Positions 5,984-14,667 of a stretch of DNA of 39,604 bases are shown here, one piece after another. A program made the position numbers and the translations under genes. Within the stretch, counting starts at the first letter, position 1, and the number at the start of each line of letters is the position of its first letter. Source of the stretch: DATKRB01 sp036501425. Its GTDB lineage: Bacteria; Actinomycetota; Acidimicrobiia; Acidimicrobiales; RAAP-2. The notes below the pieces were generated by a model. The model was not told the origin of the DNA. It made no database searches and worked only from the letters and a program-made list of their open reading frames with translations. The stretch is taken from contig DASYAI010000069.1 in the NCBI GenBank assembly GCA_036501425.1, positions 1 to 39,604 on the forward strand, given 5' to 3'.

Positions 5984-7561
5984 TCAACGACCCTTGGGCG
6001 GGGTGACCCGGCCACCCTTCTTCTTGTTCTTCTTGCCCCCGCCCCCGCCCCCGCCCCCGCCCGCGGCGGCCGGTCTCGCCGACCGCCCGGAACCTGGGAG
6101 CCCCGGCGGAGCCCCGCCCAGGCCGCCGCCCTGCCCGGCCGTGGCCAGCAGCTCCTTCAGGTCGGCTCCCCGGTCGCCGCCCCGAGCGGCGCCCATGGCC
6201 GCACCCAACGCCCCCCGACCGCCGAGCAGGCCGGCCATGCGACCCATCCCCGCGCCGCCCCCGCCGGGGATCGCCCCGCCGCCGATGCCTTTCATCATCT
6301 TCTGCATCTCGCGGAACTGCTTGAGCAGCGCGTTGACCTCCTGGGTGCTGCGCCCGCTCCCCCGGGCCACCCGCACCCGGCGGGACCCGTCGATCATCGA
6401 CGGGTCGTCCCGCTCGGCCGGGGTCATCGAGCGCACGATCGCCTCGACCCGGTCGAGCTCGCGATCGTCGATCTGCCCTGCGGCCTGGCGCATCTCCTTG
6501 GACATCCCCGGCAGGAGCTTCAGCACCCCCCCGAGCGACCCGAGCTTGCGGACCTGCTGGAGCTGCTGGAGGAAGTCCTCGAGGGTGAAGCGGCCCTCGA
6601 GCATGCGGCTGGCGGACTGCTCGACCGTGTCGCGGTCCATGGTGCGCTCGGCCTGCTCGATGAGCGACAGCACGTCGCCCATGCCCAGGATCCGGTCCGC
6701 CATGCGGTCGGGGTGGAAGAGGTCGAAATCGCCGAGCCGCTCACCGGTGGAGGCGAAGGCGATGGGCCGCCCGACTACCTCCTTCACCGACAGGGCGGCC
6801 CCGCCGCGGGCGTCGCCGTCGAGCTTGGTGAGGATCACCCCGTCGAGCTCGAGCGTGCGGTGAAACGCCAGCGCGGTGTCCACCGCGTCCTGGCCCGTCA
6901 TGGCGTCGACGACCAGCAGCGTGTAGTGCGGGCTGGTCACCTCGGAGATCTGGCGGACCTCCTCCATCAGCGCCTCGTCGATGGCGAGGCGGCCCGCCGT
7001 GTCCACGATGCAGACGTCCCGCCCGATCCGCCGGGCCTCTTGCACCCCGGCCCGAGCCACCGACACCGGGTCCGTCGGCTCGCTGAAGACGGTGACCCCC
7101 GCCTGGGCGCCCATGATCCGCAGCTGCTCGACGGCCGCCGGGCGCTGGAGGTCGGCCCCCACCAGCAACGGGTTGCGTCCCTGTTGGCGCCACCACTGGG
7201 CCAGCTTCGCCGCGGCAGTCGTCTTGCCCGCTCCCTGCAGCCCGGCCAAAAGCACCACCGTGGGGGGGCGCGAGGCGTAGGTGATCCGGAGGGTCTCGCC
7301 GCCGAGGACCTCCACCAGCTCCTCGTGCACCACCTTGATCACCTGCTGGCCCGGGGTCAGGCTCTTCGAGAGCGCCTCCCCGGCGCAGCGGGCCCGCACG
7401 GCCTCGGTGAACCCCCGGACCACCCCGAGCTCGACGTCCGCCTCGAGCAGCGCGTTGCGGATCTCGCGGAGGGCCTCGTCGAGATCGGCGTCGGTCAACC
7501 GGCCCCGGCCGCGCAGCCGGGTGGCGACCCGTTCGAGTCGGTCCGAAAGGGCGTCGAACAT
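5984..7561 (-). CDS. ffh: Signal recognition particle protein Ffh
   Basis: A 525-residue SRP GTPase that binds signal peptides and 4.5S RNA and delivers ribosomes to FtsY. The N domain is residues ~1-95. The G domain has GLQGAGKTT (~107-115), ADLQRPAA, DTAGRL and TKLDGDARGG. The methionine-rich M domain spans ~325-435 (FLQQLQQVRKLGSLGGVLKL; SMIDGSRRVRVARGSG is the RNA-binding helix). The tail after ~435 is long and glycine-rich, with nine glycines in a row and then KKNKKKGG. Normal Ffh is ~450 residues, so most of the extra length is this tail. ftsY lies 62 bp upstream. Confidence 0.97.
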   Translation of the reverse strand: MFDALSDRLERVATRLRGRGRLTDADLDEALREIRNALLEADVELGVVRGFTEAVRARCAGEALSKSLTPGQQVIKVVHEELVEVLGGETLRITYASRPPTVVLLAGLQGAGKTTAAAKLAQWWRQQGRNPLLVGADLQRPAAVEQLRIMGAQAGVTVFSEPTDPVSVARAGVQEARRIGRDVCIVDTAGRLAIDEALMEEVRQISEVTSPHYTLLVVDAMTGQDAVDTALAFHRTLELDGVILTKLDGDARGGAALSVKEVVGRPIAFASTGERLGDFDLFHPDRMADRILGMGDVLSLIEQAERTMDRDTVEQSASRMLEGRFTLEDFLQQLQQVRKLGSLGGVLKLLPGMSKEMRQAAGQIDDRELDRVEAIVRSMTPAERDDPSMIDGSRRVRVARGSGRSTQEVNALLKQFREMQKMMKGIGGGAIPGGGGAGMGRMAGLLGGRGALGAAMGAARGGDRGADLKELLATAGQGGGLGGAPPGLPGSGRSARPAAAGGGGGGGGGKKNKKKGGRVTPPKGR

Positions 7562-7623
7562 GAGGAGCGAAAGGCTACCGGGCAGCCGGGTGGCTCAGCG
7601 CCACCGACGGCGAGTGGGCGGGC

Positions 7624-8949
7624 TCACCCGAGCAGCGCATCGACGAACGCCTCGGGATCGAAGGGGACGAGGTCGTCGGGACCCTCGCCCAGCCCGACCA
7701 GCTTCACCGGGATCCCGAGCTCCCGCTGCACGGCGATGACGATGCCGCCCTTGGCCGAACCGTCCAGCTTGGTCAGCACCAGCCCGGTCACCGCCACCGC
7801 CTCGGTGAACTGACGGGCCTGCTGCAGCGCGTTCTGGCCGGTGGTGGCGTCGAGGACCAGGAGCACCTCGGTCACCCGACCCGGCGGTCGGTCGGCCACC
7901 CGTCGGATCTTCTTCAGCTCCTCCACCAGGTTCACCTTGGTGTGCAGGCGTCCGGCGGTGTCCGCCAGCACTAGGGCGTTGCCCCGGCTCGACGCCCGCT
8001 GGACGGCGTCGAAGACGATCGAGCTGGGATCGCCCCCCTCGGCACCGCGCACCACGTCGACCTCGGCCCGGGCGGCCCAGGTCTCGAGCTGCTCCCCGGC
8101 GGCGGCTCGGAAGGTGTCGCCGGCGGCGAGGAGCACCGAGCGCCCGCCCAGCACCTGCTGGCGGGCCACCTTGCCCACGGTGGTGGTCTTGCCCACCCCG
8201 TTGACCCCGACGAAGAGCCACACGTTGGTCACGCCGGGCTCCTCGTCGAAGCGCAGCCCCCGGCCATCGCCCGACGCCGTGCCCTGAGCGGAGGTGCCCT
8301 GAGCGGAGGTGCCCTGAGCGGAGGAGACCCCAGTGGAGGCCGCTCCGTCGGTGGACGCCGCTCCGTCGCCGGAGCCATCGACGGCGAGCAGGCCGACCAG
8401 GTCCATGCGGAGCGCCTCGACCAGGTCGGGCCCGGCGGCCAGCTCGCGGGCCCGCACCCGTCGGCGCAGGTCCTCGAGCAACGCCTCGGTGGTCGCCACG
8501 CCGACGTCGGCCCGCAGCAGCGCCACCTCCAGCTCGTCCCAGGTGTCCTCGGCCAGGGTGCCCCGCTCGCGGATCGTCCCGACGACCCCCGCCAACAGCC
8601 CGCGGGCCTTGCCGAGGCGCTCGCGGAAGGTGGGGGGCTCCTCGGGTTCGGGCGGGCCGGGAACCTGCTCGGGTACTCGGAGCGCGTCGGAGCCCGGGAG
8701 CGCTTCGGTGGCCGGCCGGGCCGGGGGGACCGGCGGTCGTCCCGGAGGGGAAGGCGGGGAGGGGGCCGGCGGTCCCCGGGTCGCCGGGGAGCGGGTGGCC
8801 GGGGGGGCCGGCCCGGCGCGGGCCGGGGGGGCCGGCACCGTCGTGGACGGCGGGTCGGGGGGGGTGGGGCGGCGGCGTCGGAGACCGACCACCGTCCCCA
8901 CCAGTGCCACGAGCACCACCACGCCGAGGACGATCCACAAGGCGATCAC
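7624..8949 (-). CDS. ftsY: Signal recognition particle receptor FtsY
   Basis: A 441-residue SRP receptor GTPase. GTG at 8949 gives an N-terminal hydrophobic anchor (IALWIVLGVVVLVALVGTVV) followed by RRRR, as in other actinobacterial FtsY proteins, then a proline-rich arm (~28-110). The N domain begins near TFRERLGKARGLL. The G domain has GVNGVGKTT (~245), AAGDTFRAAAGEQL, DTAGRLHTK and TKLDGSAKGG. Between the N and G domains (~195-230) there is a Ser/Ala/Gly/Thr insert with SAQGT repeated three times, not expected in the compact NG core. Start is 46 bp after the smc stop. Confidence 0.96.
   Translation of the reverse strand: MIALWIVLGVVVLVALVGTVVGLRRRRPTPPDPPSTTVPAPPARAGPAPPATRSPATRGPPAPSPPSPPGRPPVPPARPATEALPGSDALRVPEQVPGPPEPEEPPTFRERLGKARGLLAGVVGTIRERGTLAEDTWDELEVALLRADVGVATTEALLEDLRRRVRARELAAGPDLVEALRMDLVGLLAVDGSGDGAASTDGAASTGVSSAQGTSAQGTSAQGTASGDGRGLRFDEEPGVTNVWLFVGVNGVGKTTTVGKVARQQVLGGRSVLLAAGDTFRAAAGEQLETWAARAEVDVVRGAEGGDPSSIVFDAVQRASSRGNALVLADTAGRLHTKVNLVEELKKIRRVADRPPGRVTEVLLVLDATTGQNALQQARQFTEAVAVTGLVLTKLDGSAKGGIVIAVQRELGIPVKLVGLGEGPDDLVPFDPEAFVDALLG
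8281..8325 (-). repeat. 15-bp in-frame tandem repeat in ftsY
   Basis: GCCCTGAGCGGAGGT (plus strand) occurs three times in tandem, with one change in the last copy. It codes the SAQGT repeats in the insert between the N and G domains of FtsY. Confidence 0.88.
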
Positions 8950-8995
8950 GCGCGCCGAAGCCTACCGTCGGCGCGCCGGCGCGGCCCCCGGCGGG

Positions 8996-11900
8996 TCAAC
9001 TGCTCGCCGCCGCCCGCGGGCCGACGCGTTGGCTGACCACCTGCGACGACCCGCCCGGAGCCATGGTCACCCCGTAGAGCGCGTCGCCCGTCTCCATGGT
9101 CCGCTTCTGGTGGCTGACCACGATGAGCTGCGCCTCGTCGCGAAAGGCGCGCACCAGCCCGAGGAAGCGGGTGAGGTTGGGGTCGTCGAGGGCGGCCTCC
9201 ACTTCGTCCATCAGGTAGAAGGGCGACGGCCGGCTCCGGAACACGGCGAAGAGGAACGCCAGGGCGACCAGCGAGCGCTCGCCACCCGACAGCAGCGACA
9301 CCCGCCGCACGTTGCGGCCGGCCGGCCGGACCTCCACCTCGACCCCCGTGCCCAGCAGGTCGCCGGGGTCCGTCAGGACGAGGCGCCCGGTGCCCCCGGG
9401 GAACAGGACCTCCACCAGGGTGGAGAAGTGCTCGTTCACGTCGGCCGCCGCGGCGGCGAACGAGGACATGATCTCCTCGTCGAGGGCCCGGACCACCGCC
9501 TGCAGCTCTCGCCGGGCCGAGCGGACGTCGTCGACCTGGGCGTCGAGCTCCCGCTGGCGCTCCTCGAGGACGGACAGCTCGTCGAGCGCCAGCGGGTTGA
9601 CCGGTCCGAGCTGGCCGAGCCGCTCGGTCAGGGCCCGCACGTGCTCGGCCGCCGACACCCCCTCGGGCAGGTCGGGCGAGGACGCGTCCAAGGTGTCCTC
9701 GGGCGCGCAGCCGAGCTCGCGGCGCACCTGGTCACCCAGTGCGTCCGCCCGCATGTCCACCTCGGCCAGCGTCAGCGCCAGCGATCGGGCCCGCTCGGCC
9801 AGCTCCGACAGGTGCCGTTCGGCGGCCGAGCGCTCGCGGCGCAGCGCCTCGAGCCGGGCGGCGCTCGCCCGCACCGCCTCCACCTGGTTGCGATAGTCCC
9901 CCTGGAGCGCCGCCAGCGCGCCCTCCAGCCGGTCGCGCTCGGCGATCACCAGGGGCTCGAGCCGCACGAGGGCCCGGGCGTCGGCCTCGAGCCGGCGGCG
10001 GCGGACCGCCGCCTGCTCCCGCTCCTCGGCGTGGCCCACCAGGCGCCGCTCCACCTCGGCCAGCCGCTGCTCGAGCACCCGGCGGCGCTCGAGCAGCTCG
10101 GCCCGGCGCAGCTCGACCTCGTGGCGCTGCTCGGCCAGGGCAGCCCGGCGCCGGTCGAGCACCCGGCGGGCCGCACCGGCCTCCTCGGCGCGGGCCGTGG
10201 CGGCCATGACGGCCGCCGCGAGGTCGGGCACCGCGGCCCCCGCCGCCTCGAGGGCCGCCGCGTCGGCGTCCACCCGGCGGGCCGCGGTGTCCCGCTCCTC
10301 GAGCGCCGCGGCGAGCTCTGCCCGGACCCGCTCCTGATCGGCCACGGCGCGGCGCCGGTCGGCGGCCAGGGCGCTGGCGGCGGACTGGTGGCGGTCGAGC
10401 GCCCGGCGGGCCTCGAGGGCGGCCCGCCGGGCCGCGTCGGCCAGGCGCCGGGCTTCGGCGAGGGCGCTCGCCGCCCGGTCGGCCGTCTCGGCTGCCTGGA
10501 CCGCCCGCTGCTCGGCCTCTTCGACCGCGGCCGCCGTCACCATGGCCTGGCTCGAGCGCACCCGCCACCCGCTGGCGGCGAAACGGTCGCCCTCGCTCGT
10601 CACGACGACCAGGTCCGGCCGCTCGAGGGCGAGGTCGAGGGCGACCTCCCAGTCGTCCACCCGCACCGCGTCGGCCAGCAGCACGTCGAGCACCGCCTCG
10701 ACGTCGGCCCGCACGGCCGGGGACTCCGCCCGGGCCCGGACGCGGGGCCGCAACGGGCGGGCGGCTTCCGCCGACCCTCGGGGAACCGGCACCTCCCCGG
10801 GCGCCACGACCGGCGCCGGCCGAACGTCACCGCCCCGCCCCGACGCCAGGATGGCGCCGGTCACGCCCTGGCCCCGGAGCCGGCCGAGCACCGCCCGGGC
10901 GGCGCTCTGGCCCTGGACGACGACTGCGGCCACCGCCGCCCCGGCGGCAGCCTCGAACGCGCCCTCCCATCCGGGGTCGATGGCGACGACGTCGACCAGC
11001 GTGCCCACCACCCCGTCGACCCCCGCCAGGACGTCGCCCCCCGCGGCGCCGTGCAGCTCGTGGAGCGTCCGAGCCAGCGCCTCGGCCCGCGCCGCGCTGC
11101 GGTGGCGCCCCCGCTCGGCCTCCGAGGACACCCGCTCGGCCGCCACCGCCCGCGCCTCGAGCCGATCGACCTCGGCGTCGGCGGACTCGAGCGCCGCCTC
11201 CACCGTCGCCCGGTCCGACGTCAGGGCGGCGCTGCGGTCCTCGACCTGCTCGGCTGCCGTCGCCAGCGCCTCGGCCCGCCGGGCCAACGCCTCGGCCCGC
11301 CGGCGGCTGCCCTCCAGACCGGAGCGCCCCTGCTCGAGGGTACGGCCGAGGAGCTCCACCCGGGCGAGGGCGCTCCGGTGGGCTTCCTCGGCCCGGCGCA
11401 GCTCGGCGCCGTCGCCCCAGGTCTGGCGGTGGCCGGCCTCGTCGGCCCCGAGCGCGGTGTCGCTCGCCGCCAGTGCCTCGAGCTCGGGGCCGACGGCGTC
11501 GGTGGCCGCCCGCGCCCCCTCCAGCTCGCTCGCCAGCTGCGCCCCTTCGGCCTCGAGGGTGGACACCACGTCCTGGTCGGCCGCCGCGTCGAGGGCCTGC
11601 CCCACCGCCGCCCGGCGCTCGCGGAGCACGTCGGCGATGCCCCGCGACCGCTCCACCAGCCCCTGGAGCCGGCCCAGCAGCCCGACCAGGTCCTCCTCGC
11701 GCCGCGAAGCCAGCTCGGCCGCCGTCGCCTCGGCGGTGCGGTCCAGCTCCTCGACCTCGAGCCGCCGCGCCCGTTCCTCGCCCTCCACCGCCTGGTGGGA
11801 CGCCGCCGCCGCCCGGCGGCGCTCGGCCAGCGCCGCCAGCTCGGCGCCCGCCAGGTGGACGCGCAGCGCCCGGAGCTCCGCGTCGAGGCGGGCGTGGGCC

Positions 11901-12538
11901 CGGGCCGCCGCCGCCTGGCGCTCGAGCGGTCGGATCTGGCGGCGGACCTCGCGGGTCAGGTCGGCCAGCCGCTCGAGGTTCTCGCCCGTCGCCTCCAGCC
12001 GCCGCTCCGCCCGCTCTCGCCGGCGGCGGTGCTTGAGCACCCCGGCCGCCTCCTCGATCACCGCCCGCCGGTCCTCGGGCCGGGCGTTGAGCACGGTGTC
12101 GAGCTGGCCCTGGCCGATGATCATGTGCTGCTGGCGCCCCACGCCAGAGTCCGACAGCAGGTCCTGGATGTCGAGGAGCCGGCAGGGCGAGCCGTTGATG
12201 GCGTACTCGCTGTCGCCCGAGCGGAACAGCGTGCGGGTGATGGTCACCTCGGCCATGTCGACGGGAAGCCGGCCCGATGCGTTGTCGATGGTGAGCGACA
12301 CCTCGGCCCGCCCGAGCGCCGGACGCGCCGAGGTGCCGGCGAAGATCACGTCCTCCATCTTCTGGGACCGCAGCGAGCGCGGACCCTGGGCGCCGAGGAC
12401 CCAGGTGACCGCGTCGACGACGTTGGACTTGCCGCTGCCGTTGGGCCCGACCACCACCGTGATACCCGGCTCGAACTCCAGCACGGTGGAGTCGGCGAAG
12501 GACTTGAAGCCTTTCATCGCCAGGGACTTGAGGAACAT
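8996..12538 (-). CDS. smc: Chromosome segregation ATPase SMC
   Basis: An 1180-residue condensin subunit. The head starts FLKSLAMKGFKSFADST with Walker A GPNGSGKSN near residue 33. Long heptad-rich coiled coils flank a hinge at ~495-645 (DVLAGVDGVVGTLVDVVAID and GQGVTGAILASG). The C-terminal head has the signature LLSGGERSLVALAFLFAV, Walker B FYLMDEVEAALDD and the D-loop. ATG at 12538 is chosen because MFLKSL is the family start; the frame opens 26 codons further upstream without similarity. The arms are extremely rich in Ala, Arg and Glu, as expected of GC-rich coiled coils. scpA and scpB are not in the window. Confidence 0.97.
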   Translation of the reverse strand: MFLKSLAMKGFKSFADSTVLEFEPGITVVVGPNGSGKSNVVDAVTWVLGAQGPRSLRSQKMEDVIFAGTSARPALGRAEVSLTIDNASGRLPVDMAEVTITRTLFRSGDSEYAINGSPCRLLDIQDLLSDSGVGRQQHMIIGQGQLDTVLNARPEDRRAVIEEAAGVLKHRRRRERAERRLEATGENLERLADLTREVRRQIRPLERQAAAARAHARLDAELRALRVHLAGAELAALAERRRAAAASHQAVEGEERARRLEVEELDRTAEATAAELASRREEDLVGLLGRLQGLVERSRGIADVLRERRAAVGQALDAAADQDVVSTLEAEGAQLASELEGARAATDAVGPELEALAASDTALGADEAGHRQTWGDGAELRRAEEAHRSALARVELLGRTLEQGRSGLEGSRRRAEALARRAEALATAAEQVEDRSAALTSDRATVEAALESADAEVDRLEARAVAAERVSSEAERGRHRSAARAEALARTLHELHGAAGGDVLAGVDGVVGTLVDVVAIDPGWEGAFEAAAGAAVAAVVVQGQSAARAVLGRLRGQGVTGAILASGRGGDVRPAPVVAPGEVPVPRGSAEAARPLRPRVRARAESPAVRADVEAVLDVLLADAVRVDDWEVALDLALERPDLVVVTSEGDRFAASGWRVRSSQAMVTAAAVEEAEQRAVQAAETADRAASALAEARRLADAARRAALEARRALDRHQSAASALAADRRRAVADQERVRAELAAALEERDTAARRVDADAAALEAAGAAVPDLAAAVMAATARAEEAGAARRVLDRRRAALAEQRHEVELRRAELLERRRVLEQRLAEVERRLVGHAEEREQAAVRRRRLEADARALVRLEPLVIAERDRLEGALAALQGDYRNQVEAVRASAARLEALRRERSAAERHLSELAERARSLALTLAEVDMRADALGDQVRRELGCAPEDTLDASSPDLPEGVSAAEHVRALTERLGQLGPVNPLALDELSVLEERQRELDAQVDDVRSARRELQAVVRALDEEIMSSFAAAAADVNEHFSTLVEVLFPGGTGRLVLTDPGDLLGTGVEVEVRPAGRNVRRVSLLSGGERSLVALAFLFAVFRSRPSPFYLMDEVEAALDDPNLTRFLGLVRAFRDEAQLIVVSHQKRTMETGDALYGVTMAPGGSSQVVSQRVGPRAAASS

Positions 12539-12628
12539 CGGGGCGACCCTACCAACCACGCCGCGCCGCACCCCGGGACCCCCGGGCGCCCGGCGGTCGA
12601 CCCCCGCAGGGCGCACGAACCGGGCGGT

Positions 12629-13534
12629 TCAGACCTGGCAGTGCTCGCAGAGGTAGGTGGAGCGGCCGACCGCCTTGGTCCGCACGATCGGGTTGCGGCA
12701 CCGCCGGCAGGGCTGGCCCTCGCGGTCGTAGACCTGGTGCGAGCCCTGAAAGTCGCCGACCTCACCGAACAGGTCGCGGTACTGCTCGTCGGCCAGGGAA
12801 GAGCCGCGGTGCTTGATCGCGTCGGCCAGCGTCTCGACCATGGCCCGGTAGAGGCGGCGGACCTCGGTGGTCGACAGGCTGTCCGACGCCCGGTCGTAGC
12901 GCAGGCCGGCGGCGAAGAGGATCTCGTCGGAGTACAGGTTGCCGATCCCGGCGGCGAAGGACTGGTCCATGAGGAGCCCCTTCAGCCCCGCCCGGCGCTG
13001 GCGGAGCAGCACGGCGAAGCGGTCCCAGCTCATCATGTCCTCGATCGGATCGAACCCCAGGTGGGACAGCTCGGGGATGGCGCGGCGGACGGCGGCCCCG
13101 TCGACCGGTGAGCCGGCGGCCCCGAGCGCCGGCGCGCCCGGGCCACCGTCGGGCTTGGGCGGGGGCGTCGACACGAACATCTCGCCGAAGGTCCTCGGGT
13201 CGACGTAGCGGAGCTCGCCGCCCTGGGTGAAGGTGATCACCACGTGGGTGTGCTTGGGCTTGGGGTCCTTCGGGCTGCGGACCCGGAGCAGCTGACCGCT
13301 CATCCCGAGGTGGATCACCAAGGTGTCGCCGCTGTCGAGGCCGACGAGCAGGTACTTGCCCAGCCGGGCCACCGCCTTGATGGTGCGACCCTCGAGCGGG
13401 GCCCGGAAGTGCTTGGCGGTCGGGTGCCGCCGGACCGAGCGGCCGTTGGCCACCGCGACCGCCTTGATCCGCTTGCCGACGACCTCCTTGGCGAGGTCCT
13501 GGCGCAGGGTCTCGACCTCGGGCAGCTCAGGCAT
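12629..13534 (-). CDS. mutM: Formamidopyrimidine-DNA glycosylase
   Basis: A 301-residue base-excision repair enzyme that removes 8-oxoguanine and FapyG. The catalytic N-terminal proline and glutamates are in MPELPEVETLRQDL; Lys in LGKYLLVGLDSGD is the conserved beta-hairpin lysine. The helix-two-turn-helix has FAAGIGNLYSDEILF, and the C-terminal zinc finger is CRRCRNPIV...YLCEHC. An insert of ~25 residues rich in Pro and Gly lies after VDPRTFGEMFV, making the protein longer than the usual ~275-290. ATG at 13534 overlaps the rnc stop by 8 bases (ATGCCTGA). Confidence 0.96.
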   Translation of the reverse strand: MPELPEVETLRQDLAKEVVGKRIKAVAVANGRSVRRHPTAKHFRAPLEGRTIKAVARLGKYLLVGLDSGDTLVIHLGMSGQLLRVRSPKDPKPKHTHVVITFTQGGELRYVDPRTFGEMFVSTPPPKPDGGPGAPALGAAGSPVDGAAVRRAIPELSHLGFDPIEDMMSWDRFAVLLRQRRAGLKGLLMDQSFAAGIGNLYSDEILFAAGLRYDRASDSLSTTEVRRLYRAMVETLADAIKHRGSSLADEQYRDLFGEVGDFQGSHQVYDREGQPCRRCRNPIVRTKAVGRSTYLCEHCQV

Positions 13535-14267
13535 CGCCGGGCCTCGGCTCCCGATCCCCGGCGCCCGGACCGACGCTGAGGGTGAGGTCGCTCCACGCGC
13601 TGCGGGCGGCCTCCTGCTCGGCGTCCTTCTTCGACGACCCGTGCCCCACCCCCCGGGCCACGCCGCCGACCAGCACCTCCGCCACGAAGTGACGGTCGTG
13701 GTCGGGGCCCGATCCGGTCACGACGTAGCGGGGCGTGCCGGTGCCCCGCCGGACCGCCAGCTCCTGCAGCCGGCTCTTGTGGTCGTAGTCGTCCGGCTCG
13801 GCCGCCGCCCGGTCGATGCGCTCGCCCAGGAGCCCGAGGACCAACGGCCCGCTGGCCGCCCAGCCGCCGTCGAGATGGACGGCCCCGATCACCGCCTCGA
13901 GGGCGTCGGCCAGGATCGAGGTCTTGGTGCGCCCGCCCGACGCCTCTTCGCCCTTGCCGAGCAGGAGCACGTCCCCGATCCCCAGCTCCCCGGCCACCTC
14001 GGCCAGCACCCGGGCGTTCACGACGGCGGACCGGATCTTGGCCAGCTGGCCCTCGGGGTAGTCGGGGTACTCGAGGTAGGTCGTCTGGGCGACCACCACG
14101 CCGACGACGGCGTCGCCGAGGAACTCGAGCCGCTCGTTGGACTCGGCGTCGTCCTGCTCGCCGCACCAGCTGCGGTGGGCCAGTGCCAGCTCGAGCAGCG
14201 AGGGGTCGGTGAAGTCGTGCCCGAGCCGCGCCGCCAGCTCGGCCGCCCCGTGGTGGACGTTCCCCAC
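13527..14267 (-). CDS. rnc: Ribonuclease III
   Basis: A 246-residue double-stranded-RNA endonuclease for rRNA and mRNA processing. The signature NERLEFLGDAVVGVVV holds the catalytic Glu and Asp; a second acidic cluster is DALEAVIGAVHLDGG. A C-terminal dsRNA-binding domain follows (KSRLQELAVRRGTGTPRYVV ... GHGSSKKDAEQEAARSAW). GTG at 14267 lies 11 bases after the acpP stop and fits the family start; the frame upstream runs inside acpP. The plsX-acpP-rnc order is widespread, and here rnc is also coupled to mutM. Confidence 0.96.
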   Translation of the reverse strand: MGNVHHGAAELAARLGHDFTDPSLLELALAHRSWCGEQDDAESNERLEFLGDAVVGVVVAQTTYLEYPDYPEGQLAKIRSAVVNARVLAEVAGELGIGDVLLLGKGEEASGGRTKTSILADALEAVIGAVHLDGGWAASGPLVLGLLGERIDRAAAEPDDYDHKSRLQELAVRRGTGTPRYVVTGSGPDHDRHFVAEVLVGGVARGVGHGSSKKDAEQEAARSAWSDLTLSVGPGAGDREPRPGDA

Positions 14268-14277
14268 CGGGCCCGGG

Positions 14278-14574
14278 TCAGCTCGCTCCGAGTTTGGCGA
14301 CGACGTAGTCGACGGCGTCGCGCACCGTCCGGAGATCCTCGAGGTCCTCATCGTCGATCCGGAACCCCACGCTGCGTTCGCCCAATTCCTCCTCGAGCGC
14401 CTCCACCAGCTCGATCAGGGCCAGCGAGTCCGCGTTGAGGTCCTCGGCGAACGACGCCCCCTCGGTGATGGTCGACGGGTCCGCCTCGAGGATGTCCGAG
14501 AGCTGGTCCCGGATCAGCTCGAACACGGCCTGGCGGTCGAGCGGGGCTCGGTCGATGTGGGTCTCTGCGGGCAC
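14278..14574 (-). CDS. acpP: Acyl carrier protein
   Basis: An acidic ~98-residue carrier protein. The phosphopantetheine-bearing serine lies in DLNADSLALIELVEALEEEL, with helix 1 in VFELIRDQLSDILEADPSTI. GTG at 14574 is chosen because AGGAG lies five bases upstream; an ATG at 14610 would add 12 residues but lacks a binding site. Both give an N-terminal arm longer than standard ACP (~78 residues). Between plsX and rnc it is expected to carry acyl chains for PlsX, but the fab genes usually nearby are missing. Confidence 0.9.
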   Translation of the reverse strand: MPAETHIDRAPLDRQAVFELIRDQLSDILEADPSTITEGASFAEDLNADSLALIELVEALEEELGERSVGFRIDDEDLEDLRTVRDAVDYVVAKLGAS

Positions 14575-14667
14575 CAGGGCTCCTGCCGATCGCTGCTGCT
14601 GAGGCGCCATGTTACCGGCCCGGTTCGGCCCACGCGCCGGGCGGGCCGAACGGCGCGGCCCCCGGGG

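Noticed and set aside
4733..7813. A 1026-codon open frame on the plus strand
   Set aside because: Antisense to rimM, khpA, rpsP, ffh and part of ftsY, with no recognisable motif.
8333..13111. A 1592-codon open frame on the plus strand
   Set aside because: It lies antisense to ftsY, smc and part of mutM, whose products are clear. GC-rich third positions keep the opposite strand open; composition is Arg/Pro/Gln-rich with no domain.
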